Below, piece by piece: positions 1 to 5,775 of a stretch of DNA of 6,607 bases. A program made the translations under genes and the position numbers. Origin of the DNA: Bacteroidota bacterium (lineage in GTDB: Bacteria > Bacteroidota > Rhodothermia > Rhodothermales > JAAAOL01); the NCBI GenBank assembly GCA_009908885.1, contig JAAAOL010000318.1:1-6607 (forward strand), written 5' to 3'. The notes beneath the pieces are model-generated. The model was not told where the DNA came from, ran no database searches, and saw only the letters and a list, made by a program, of their open reading frames with translations. Position 1 is the first letter of the stretch, and each line of letters opens with the position of its first letter.

Positions 1-102
1 TTCGACGCCCAACCGGCGAAAATGCCGCGTGTGGCGCTGTCCGATGGATCCCAGCCCGACGACGAGCAGATGGCGCATGGCGGTGCGACGAATCTCGCTC
101 AT
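1..102 (-). CDS. Gfo/Idh/MocA-family oxidoreductase (partial, N-terminal 34 residues)
   Basis: The start of a further gene is visible before the window ends. The 34 codons read on the minus strand from the ATG at 102 contain HLLVVGLGSIGQRHTRHF (residues 11-28). This is the first beta strand and dinucleotide-binding GxGSIGxRH turn typical of Gfo/Idh/MocA NAD(P)-dependent sugar dehydrogenases. The ATG overlaps the nucleotidyltransferase stop as ATGA, like the other junctions. An internal ATG at 78 (residue 9) would put the strand closer to the N-terminus and is a possible alternative start; neither has a convincing Shine-Dalgarno sequence. The remaining ~300 residues lie outside the window. From memory, such oxidoreductases often sit next to PtmE-like genes in nonulosonate clusters, so it probably acts on a sugar precursor, but its reaction is unknown. 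Confidence 0.8.
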   Translation of the reverse strand, partial: MSEIRRTAMRHLLVVGLGSIGQRHTRHFRRLGVE

Positions 103-1157
103 GCGTCCCGGTCGAACACAGTGCTAATTTCGCCGCGCGCCCGCTGAAAGTCCTCGACGTGTCCGATGTCGAGCCAGTACTCCCGGATGGGATACACGGC
201 GGCGTGATGGCCCTCGTCGACGAGCTGCTGAAAGAGGTCCGTCATGTCGAGGGGGGTATCCGGCTCCACGAACTGGAGCGCTTCCGGTTCGAGCACGTAG
301 ATGCCGCCATTGATGAGGTGGCGCTGCACGGGCTTCTCCTCCAGCCCGAGGATGCGGCAGCCGTCCGCCCGCACGACGCCGTAGGGCACCTGCATGTCGT
401 ACTCGCGCACGCACATGGTCGCCATCGCCTGTTGCTCGCTGTGGAAGCTGAGCAGGTGGCTAAAGGTGAGATTGGTGAGCAGGTCGCCGTTCATGATCAA
501 CAGGGGTTCCTCCGGGCGCTCGGGCAGCAGCGAGAGGGCCCCCGCCGTTCCCAGCTTCTCATCCTCGTGGAGGTACTGGATATCCACCCCCCAGCGCTCC
601 CCCGCGCCGAAGTAGTCCTGGATCATCTCCGCCTTGTAGTGGATGGAGATGAAGAAGCGCACGAACCCCTGAGCGACGAAGGTTTCCAGGATCGTCTCCA
701 GAAGCGGCTTGCTCCCTACCTCCAGAAGCGGCTTGGGGCGATTCTGGGTGAGCGGGCGCAGGCGCGTTCCGAGCCCGCCGGCCATCAGCACGACGGGCGT
801 GGTGCGCTGAGCCGGCAGCACCAGGTCGTCCAGCGCCTTGAGCCCCACCACGCGCCCGTCGCCATCCACGAGGGGAATCTGGTAGAGGTGGCGACGCCGC
901 ATGAGCGCGAGGATCGCGTCGTCGTCATCCTCCTCGTGGGCAGTGATCGGCGACGGGTTCATCAGGTCCTCCACAGCTGCATCCAGCGAAACGCCTCTCA
1001 GCAGTCCGCGCCGCACGTCGCCGTCTGTCAGCACCCCGAGGAGACGTCGGTCGTCATCGACGATGAGAGAGATATGGACGCCGGCTGCGTCGATAGCGGC
1101 AATCGCCTCGCGCAGCGTCGCATCGACGGTTACGAGCGTACGTGTCCACTGCTGCAT
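99..1157 (-). CDS. PtmE-like nucleotidyltransferase with N-terminal CBS pair
   Basis: This is a sugar-1-phosphate nucleotidyltransferase of 352 residues fused to a regulatory CBS pair. CBS repeat 1 covers about 5-62 (with GVLTDGDVRRGLL at 41-53) and repeat 2 about 65-115 (with IPLVDGDGRVVGL at 94-106). The GT-A-like nucleotidyltransferase domain (about 120-350) shows the signature VLMAGGLGTRLRPLT (123-137), the substrate-phosphate loop PKPLLEVGSKPLL (141-153), LGTAGAL (202-208), the metal-binding NGDLLT (223-228), LEEKP (272-276), NGGIYVLEP (283-291) and YWLDIGHVEDF (327-337). In Campylobacter jejuni the CBS-bearing PtmE makes GDP-glucosamine for the CMP-legionaminic acid route; the same domain order here suggests the same job, although the base specificity is not readable from sequence. 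The CBS pair usually senses adenine nucleotides, so the activity may be tuned to energy state. The start is 5 bases after the carbamoyltransferase stop, and the stop overlaps the next ATG. A mannose- or heptose-1-phosphate guanylyltransferase is the alternative. Confidence 0.9.
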   Translation of the reverse strand: MQQWTRTLVTVDATLREAIAAIDAAGVHISLIVDDDRRLLGVLTDGDVRRGLLRGVSLDAAVEDLMNPSPITAHEEDDDDAILALMRRRHLYQIPLVDGDGRVVGLKALDDLVLPAQRTTPVVLMAGGLGTRLRPLTQNRPKPLLEVGSKPLLETILETFVAQGFVRFFISIHYKAEMIQDYFGAGERWGVDIQYLHEDEKLGTAGALSLLPERPEEPLLIMNGDLLTNLTFSHLLSFHSEQQAMATMCVREYDMQVPYGVVRADGCRILGLEEKPVQRHLINGGIYVLEPEALQFVEPDTPLDMTDLFQQLVDEGHHAAVYPIREYWLDIGHVEDFQRARGEISTVFDRDA

Positions 1158-1162
1158 ACCGT

Positions 1163-2896
1163 CTAGCTCCGTCCTGCGGTGGGAGGCTTCTGAATCAGAT
1201 AGTCGCCGAGAATCAAGGCGTCGAGCCCGCAGCTGTAGAAGGTGCGGATCGCGTCGGTAGGCGTGCAGACGATGGGCTCGCCGTTGAGGTTGAACGAGGT
1301 ATTGAGTACGACGGGCACGCCGGTGAGTGCCTCAAAGTGCTCGATGAGATCGTAGAAGAGGGCGTTTTCAGACCGCTGCACGGTCTGCACGCGCCCGGTG
1401 CCGTCTGCATGAACTACGGCGGGAATCTGGCTTTGCATAGCCGGACGCACCGGAACCACCTTCTCCATGAACGGAACGCGCTCGCCGCCGGACATCTCGA
1501 AGAAATCGAGCGCACGCTCGGCCAGGACAGCGGGCGCGAACGGACGGAATGCCTCCCGGTACTTGACCGCCCGGTTTACGGCATCTTTGACGGATGCATC
1601 CCTCGGGTCGGCCAGGATGGATCGGTTGCCCAGCGCTCGCTGCCCGAACTCCATCGCCCCCTGAAACCAGCCGAGTAGCTGTCCTTCGGCCAGGAGCTCA
1701 GCCGCCCTGCGCGGAGCATCCGGCAGGGACTCGTACGCCAGCCCGTACTGCTCCAGAGTCGCTTCCACTTCGTCGTCGAAGGACGGACCCCAGTAGTTGT
1801 GGAAATGAGAGGGACGCTGTGTTTGTGACGACGAGTGGTAGTGGTGGTATCCCCACAGCGCCGCCCCGACCGAGATGCCGCTGTCGTCGGGGCACGAGGA
1901 GATGAACGCCTCCTGAAAGGGGGTCTGCCGTGTGATCTTACCGTTGTAAAGCGAGTTCATCATGCAGCCGCCGCCCAGGACCACACGCGGCAATCCGGTA
2001 CGGTCGTGCAGGGCCGTCAGGGCAGCAGTCATGGTCTCCTCGAAGACGCGCTGGAGCGCCTCGGCCAGGGCGTGATGCTCCGATCCAAGCGGCTCGTCTG
2101 GCTTCCGCGGCGGCATCCCGATGGCGTCCACGAAGTCAGGTGTGTAGAACCGACCACCATACACGTCCGGCTGATGATACCCGCACATCGTCAGGTCTAG
2201 CCGGAAGGTGCCGTCGGGGCGAATATCGACGAGGTCACGGAGCACCCGGTAGAACCGGTCGTCGGGATCGTCGGCGTAGGCAGCCAGGGCCATCACCTTC
2301 CACTCGTCGCTGTCAGGGCGAAAGCCGAGGTATTGCGTGACGAGCCCGTAGAACAGTCCCAGAGAGTGCGGATAGAGGACCTCGTTCAACGTCGTCAGCC
2401 CGTCGGCATTTCCCCGGGCGAACAGGGCCGTCTGTCGCTCGCCGCGCCCGTCGGCGGTGAAGACGGCTGCCTCGTCGTACGGGCTGAGATAGAACGCGTT
2501 GGCCGCGTGTGCCGTCTGGTGATCCACGTGGACGAGGGGCACTCCCAGATCGCCGAGGCGTTCCTCGACAGGTCCCGATGGAAACGAATCGGCGTGCTGA
2601 AAGAGATGGTTGGGCAGCGCGTAGAGGTATTCCGAGCGCCACCGGGCTGATCCCGAAAAGCGTGTGTGCAGCGCTTCGAGATGCGGCAACGGGTTCCACC
2701 CGGATACGACGAGGTCAAGGTCTTCCAGCTCCCCTCCCCCTTGCTGCAGGCAATAGTCGACGGCCTGGCGGGGAAAGCCTCTATACTTCTTGATGCGGTT
2801 CAAGCGCTCTTCCCTCGCCGCGGCGACGACCTTTCCGTCGCGGACGAGCGCGGCCGAGGCAATCCACAAGTCGTGAGCGATGCCGAGGACGGTCAT
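1163..2896 (-). CDS. TobZ/NodU/CmcH-type O-carbamoyltransferase
   Basis: This enzyme family transfers a carbamoyl group from carbamoyl phosphate, through a carbamoyl-adenylate made with ATP, to a hydroxyl of a sugar or natural product (for example nebramycin by TobZ, Nod factor by NodU, cephem by CmcH). The 577 residues match the family's usual length. The N-terminal Kae1-like domain (1 to about 350) begins VLGIAHD and holds the metal-binding HxxxH in VDHQTAH (H126, H130), the TADGRGE loop (147-153), a glycine-rich LGGGCMMNS (308-315) and CPDDSG (335-340). The C-terminal YrdC-like domain (about 370-577) contains GWFQGAMEFGQRALGNRSIL (409-428), FRPFAPA (450-456) and VLNTSFNLNGEPIV (530-543). 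The linker at about 349-369 is unusually rich in His (H351, H352, H354, H364, H366). The ATG at 2896 overlaps the methyltransferase stop as ATGA. The frame remains open to 3331, but that stretch lies within the methyltransferase and is not family-like. The acceptor is probably a sugar of the same cluster. Confidence 0.93.
   Translation of the reverse strand: MTVLGIAHDLWIASAALVRDGKVVAAAREERLNRIKKYRGFPRQAVDYCLQQGGGELEDLDLVVSGWNPLPHLEALHTRFSGSARWRSEYLYALPNHLFQHADSFPSGPVEERLGDLGVPLVHVDHQTAHAANAFYLSPYDEAAVFTADGRGERQTALFARGNADGLTTLNEVLYPHSLGLFYGLVTQYLGFRPDSDEWKVMALAAYADDPDDRFYRVLRDLVDIRPDGTFRLDLTMCGYHQPDVYGGRFYTPDFVDAIGMPPRKPDEPLGSEHHALAEALQRVFEETMTAALTALHDRTGLPRVVLGGGCMMNSLYNGKITRQTPFQEAFISSCPDDSGISVGAALWGYHHYHSSSQTQRPSHFHNYWGPSFDDEVEATLEQYGLAYESLPDAPRRAAELLAEGQLLGWFQGAMEFGQRALGNRSILADPRDASVKDAVNRAVKYREAFRPFAPAVLAERALDFFEMSGGERVPFMEKVVPVRPAMQSQIPAVVHADGTGRVQTVQRSENALFYDLIEHFEALTGVPVVLNTSFNLNGEPIVCTPTDAIRTFYSCGLDALILGDYLIQKPPTAGRS
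1167..1170 (-). promoter_or_regulatory. Shine-Dalgarno site for the CBS-nucleotidyltransferase
   Basis: GGAG on the minus strand lies nine bases before the ATG at 1157, within the last codons of the carbamoyltransferase gene. It supports that start at the one junction where stop and start codons do not overlap (5 bases between genes). Confidence 0.6.
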
Positions 2897-3810
2897 GCGG
2901 GCGGCGGCACGCTCTTCGTTCCGATGAGCTGGATGAACCCGTCGCCGAAGAGCAACCGCGCCAACGGGCTCTCGTACCGGTAGTACAGCGGCGCCAGAAA
3001 CCGCCGCACATTCCCAATCCCCCGCGGGTACCGGGTCAGCCGCTCCACCGCCTCGAACCCCAACACCCCGTACCAGCCTCGCACCTGGTCCTCCGTAAAC
3101 GCAAACTCGTGGCAGGTGGGCGCCTGGAGGCGATCCTTGATCGTCAGCACCAGGTCCCGGTCGAAGAGGCTCCGAAAGAACGCCTCTTCCTCCGGACTGG
3201 TCGCCTCGTGCGCCCGACGCTCGGCCAGTAGCCATTCCACCCACCACTGCAACTGCTCCACGCTCAGCCCGTCGACGATCCGGCGAAACGAGGCGTCCTC
3301 CCGGTACCGCATCCGCAGCAGATTCACCCACGCATACACGATGCCACCGCCCACGCCCGTAATGCCCACGTAGAGGCGTCCTCCGGGGCGAGTCACGCGG
3401 GCCAGCTCGCGAAACCCCTGCTCGGGCGTCTCCACGTGATGGAGCACCCCCGAGCAGTGCACGAAGTCGAACCGGTCGGCCTCGAACGGCAGCGCCTCGA
3501 CGTCACCCGCGACCAGCGTGAAGCGCCCTTCGAAGTCGGCCAGCACCTCGCGGGCCGTCGTCATCCACCGCTCGCCGACGTCGAGGGCGCAGACGTGCTC
3601 GGCGCCGGCCTGGAGCAGGGCGTAGGCGGCATTGGCGTTGGTGCCGCAGCCCGCGTCCAAGACGGTCTTGTCGCGGAAGTGGTTCTCCTCCACACCGAAG
3701 TACGACGGGCTCGTCAGCGACACGAACCGCTCGAAGATGGCGTCATCGTCGAGCTGTTCGCGGTGCAGCCCGTCGTAGACCGCCCGCGTCTCGTCTTTGA
3801 GTGAAGTCAC
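2893..3810 (-). CDS. Class I SAM-dependent methyltransferase
   Basis: This is a soluble methyltransferase of 305 residues with a single Rossmann-type SAM-binding domain in its N-terminal half. Motif I is VLDAGCGTNAN (50-60). An acidic residue ending strand 2 (ALDVG, D77) fits the SAM ribose contact, GDVEALPF (102-109) is the motif II/III region, FVHCSGVLHHVE (116-127) follows, and RPGGRLYVGI (141-150) is the post-motif strand. The layout matches Methyltransf_11/25 proteins. The C-terminal half (about 155-305) is rich in Trp and Arg and I do not recognise it; it probably forms the acceptor site. It starts with GTG at 3810, overlapping the NeuB-family stop as GTGA. This start is backed by a perfect GGAGG nine bases upstream. 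Its stop overlaps the carbamoyltransferase start. Its position between a nonulosonate synthase and a carbamoyltransferase suggests that it O- or N-methylates a sugar or its acyl group in the same glycan. The target is inference. Confidence 0.88.
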   Translation of the reverse strand: MTSLKDETRAVYDGLHREQLDDDAIFERFVSLTSPSYFGVEENHFRDKTVLDAGCGTNANAAYALLQAGAEHVCALDVGERWMTTAREVLADFEGRFTLVAGDVEALPFEADRFDFVHCSGVLHHVETPEQGFRELARVTRPGGRLYVGITGVGGGIVYAWVNLLRMRYREDASFRRIVDGLSVEQLQWWVEWLLAERRAHEATSPEEEAFFRSLFDRDLVLTIKDRLQAPTCHEFAFTEDQVRGWYGVLGFEAVERLTRYPRGIGNVRRFLAPLYYRYESPLARLLFGDGFIQLIGTKSVPPPA

Positions 3811-4844
3811 TGCGTCGGGCCTCCGGCGAGATCGCTCCAGGAGAGCACCTCGTCCGCCTTCTTGTCCGTCCGGAGCTGACGCCCCAGCACTTGGTCGACC
3901 TGATCCGGCGGGACCCCCGTGCCGGGGCGCTTCGCGACGAGGTCATCTTCCGACAGCACACGTCCCGCCGCTAGCGGGCGGCGGGTGACGAGGCTGCGCC
4001 GCATCACGTTCCGCTTCGCCTGCTCCTCGTCGCTGAGGACACGCTCGGTATGCCCCAGCGCCTCGAATACCTCCCGCCCGTCCTCCACGATGGTTCGCAT
4101 CTCAGATGGATCGGCCGAGATGGCGTGGTCCCAGCCCGGGAGGTCCTTGTCGAGCGTGAAGTGTTTCTCGATCACACAGGCGCCCAGCGCGATGGCCGCC
4201 AGCGGAAGGGCGGTCCCGAGCGAGTGATCGCTGAACCCCACGGGCACATCGAAGGCCGTGCGCAGCGTCTCCATGTTGCGCAGATGCACCTGCGGCGGCT
4301 CCACCGGGTAGAGCGAGACGCAGTGCAGCAGCACGAGATCCTGATTGCCTTCGTCCCGTATCGCACGTACGGCCTGCTCGACCTCCCCCAGCGTAGCCAT
4401 GCCCGTCGAGACGATCATCGGGCGGCCCTTCCGGGCGACGTACCGCAGCAGCCGGAGGTTGTTGACGTCCATCGACGCGATCTTGAAGAACGGCACGTCG
4501 AGTTGCTCCAGCAGGTCGGCCTCTCCGGGCGAAAATGGGGTCGAGGCGAACGTGATGCCACGCTCGCGGCAGTGGGCGGCGGCCTGCCGGTGCTGCTCCG
4601 GAGTGAAGAGGTAGGCCTCCATCTCCTCACGCAGCGTATCGCTGTTTCGATACGCCGTCTCCGAGACCATCGAGGTCATCGTCCACGACTGAAACTTGAC
4701 GCAATCCGCCCCGGCCTCGGCTGCAGCATCGATGAGCCGGCGACACAGGTCCATGTCGCCGTTGTGGTTCGAGCCGATCTCTGCGATGACGTAGGGCGGG
4801 TGGCCCGACCCCACCGTCCTTGTTCCAAACGTAACCGTGTTCAT
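3807..4844 (-). CDS. NeuB/LegI-family nonulosonic acid synthase with SAF domain
   Basis: This enzyme condenses phosphoenolpyruvate with a 6-carbon amino sugar (ManNAc or a 2,4-diamino-2,4,6-trideoxy hexose) to form a 9-carbon 2-keto acid such as sialic or legionaminic acid. It has 345 residues, the normal length for the family. The NeuB TIM barrel spans about residues 15-270, with AEIGSNHNGD (21-30), VKFQS (49-53), FKIAS (120-124), STGM (146-149), SDHSLG (205-210) and EKHFTLD (226-232). The two metal-ligand histidines of the family correspond to H207 and H228. A C-terminal SAF/antifreeze-like domain (about 282-340) includes RSLV and AKRPGTG. One oddity is GWDHAIS at 237-243, where the commonest family form is GPDH. 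The ATG at 4844 overlaps the glycosyltransferase stop as ATGA. The frame stays open further upstream, but that extension lies inside the glycosyltransferase gene and has no family similarity. The LegC-like and PtmE-like neighbours favour legionaminic over sialic acid. Pseudaminic acid synthase (PseI) is an alternative. Confidence 0.93.
   Translation of the reverse strand: MNTVTFGTRTVGSGHPPYVIAEIGSNHNGDMDLCRRLIDAAAEAGADCVKFQSWTMTSMVSETAYRNSDTLREEMEAYLFTPEQHRQAAAHCRERGITFASTPFSPGEADLLEQLDVPFFKIASMDVNNLRLLRYVARKGRPMIVSTGMATLGEVEQAVRAIRDEGNQDLVLLHCVSLYPVEPPQVHLRNMETLRTAFDVPVGFSDHSLGTALPLAAIALGACVIEKHFTLDKDLPGWDHAISADPSEMRTIVEDGREVFEALGHTERVLSDEEQAKRNVMRRSLVTRRPLAAGRVLSEDDLVAKRPGTGVPPDQVDQVLGRQLRTDKKADEVLSWSDLAGGPTQ
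3820..3824 (-). promoter_or_regulatory. Strong Shine-Dalgarno site for the methyltransferase
   Basis: GGAGG on the minus strand sits nine bases before the GTG start at 3810, inside the last codons of the NeuB-family gene. It is the strongest ribosome-binding site in the window. It fixes the GTG start and may compensate for the weaker start codon. Confidence 0.7.
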
Positions 4845-5758
4845 GCTTGCACTTCGCGTTGCGTCGTCCAGAGATCGGAGAGCCGGGGGTGCGCCACGTC
4901 GATCCACCAGACGGGCGCGAGGTCGAGGGTGTTGAGGCGGCGCACATAGATGCGCAACTTCCCGGGGTGGGCAACCACGCGCTCGCAGAAGCGCTCCACC
5001 GAGTCCGCGACGCGCTCGACGGTGCGCCACCGTTCATGGATCGCACCTGGAAAGGAATCGGCACGCACCAGCCGGAAGTGTGCCCGGGCCCGGCGGGCGT
5101 CCCGGCGCACCTGCTCGATGCTGAACGGCGGTCGATTTCCCATCGTGCCCGCCGCGTGCTGCCGGTAGTCCATCCGGGGCGTCCGGTCGAACGAGAGTCG
5201 CGCGCCCCGAACCCATGCCCGCGTCGCCAACAGCCAGTCGAGGTGCACGGTGCGAACAGGCACGGGCAGGCAGGCGCGGAGTAGCTCGGACCGATAGGCC
5301 GAACTGGAAAAGCCGAACACGTTGTGCTGCGGCAGGACGTCGCCGCTCCCCATTCCCGCGGGCAGGTTGATCTCCGCACCGAGGGGAGTTCCCTGCTCAT
5401 CGACCAGCCGCTGGGCACAGCCAGCCAGGTCGCTCTGTCGTAGCGCCCGGCGGGCGGCGGCTATGCGGCTCGGATGCAGCACGTCGTCGCAGTCGACCAG
5501 GACGACCGCCTCGTACCGGTCGATAATCTGCAAGAGGGCACGCTGGCGCACCTGCGTCGGGGTGTCGCCAGGCGCCCCAGCCACCCACTCAGCATGTATC
5601 GGTTCGCCGACGGCCGCTGCTACGTCCGCGGGCGTCAGGGCATCCAGCCCTATCCACACGTCGAACTGCGCATCCGTCTGCGCTCGCACCGAACGGTGCC
5701 AGTCCGGCAGATACGCCTCGGCGCCCGGATACGCCGTGGTGTAGAGAGCCAGCCGCAT
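4841..5758 (-). CDS. GT-A-fold glycosyltransferase (GT2-like)
   Basis: This is a probable cytoplasmic glycosyltransferase adding one sugar of the surface glycan. The protein (305 aa from the ATG) opens directly with a beta strand, MRLALYTTAYPG. Numbered from the ATG, it carries the metal/nucleotide-binding acidic motif VDCDDVLHPSR (88-98), a later VHLDWL motif (171-176) whose Asp could be the catalytic base, and YRQHAAGTMG (198-207). The last resembles the YRQH-x2-N-x2-G motif of many GT2 enzymes but has Gly where Asn is usual. No membrane segment is visible. Start choice: the frame also opens with a TTG at 5779 that would overlap the aminotransferase stop by 4 bases and add 7 residues, but no Shine-Dalgarno sequence precedes it. 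The ATG at 5758 leaves a 17-base gap and has a purine-rich GGACGAGG just upstream, so I prefer it. The stop overlaps the next gene's ATG by 4 bases. Donor and acceptor sugars cannot be told from sequence. A DxD-type GT-A enzyme would normally use a UDP-, GDP- or dTDP-sugar rather than CMP-nonulosonate. Confidence 0.82.
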   Translation of the reverse strand: MRLALYTTAYPGAEAYLPDWHRSVRAQTDAQFDVWIGLDALTPADVAAAVGEPIHAEWVAGAPGDTPTQVRQRALLQIIDRYEAVVLVDCDDVLHPSRIAAARRALRQSDLAGCAQRLVDEQGTPLGAEINLPAGMGSGDVLPQHNVFGFSSSAYRSELLRACLPVPVRTVHLDWLLATRAWVRGARLSFDRTPRMDYRQHAAGTMGNRPPFSIEQVRRDARRARAHFRLVRADSFPGAIHERWRTVERVADSVERFCERVVAHPGKLRIYVRRLNTLDLAPVWWIDVAHPRLSDLWTTQREVQA

Positions 5759-5775
5759 CGCCTCGTCCGCCGTCG

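Noticed and set aside
697..735. A 15-base direct repeat (697-711 and 721-735) 24 bases apart
   Set aside because: Both copies encode KPLLE in the nucleotidyltransferase phosphate loop, whose KPLL-x4-KPLL pattern is normal for the family. The repeat reflects protein sequence and shared codon choice, not a mobile or regulatory element.
159..1166. A 335-codon plus-strand open frame opposite the nucleotidyltransferase
   Set aside because: Its translation is low-complexity, Arg/His/Val-rich and has no recognisable domain, while the minus strand encodes a complete CBS-nucleotidyltransferase. Long antisense frames are expected in GC-rich coding DNA.
2897..3331. A 145-codon upstream extension of the carbamoyltransferase frame
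   Set aside because: The extension lies inside the methyltransferase gene and looks like a shadow translation. The family N-terminus (VLGIAHD) begins right after the ATG at 2896.
2893..3810. Possible recent transfer of the methyltransferase, suggested by higher GC
   Set aside because: Hand-counted 60-base rows gave about 65-73% GC here and 58-62% in the carbamoyltransferase, but rows in the nucleotidyltransferase alone ranged from 58 to 72%. The difference is within local noise, and the gene is joined by 4-base overlaps on both sides.
4050..4949. A 299-codon plus-strand open frame opposite the NeuB-family gene
   Set aside because: It is antisense to a well-conserved enzyme, has no motif of its own and has shadow-frame composition.
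4845..5030. A 62-codon upstream extension of the NeuB-family frame
   Set aside because: It is Arg/Pro-rich shadow translation of the glycosyltransferase gene. The ATG at 4844 gives the normal family length and N-terminus.
5759..5775. The gap between aminotransferase and glycosyltransferase as a promoter site
   Set aside because: It is only 17 bases long, lies in a run of co-oriented genes and shows no -10/-35-like elements. It at most holds a weak ribosome-binding site.
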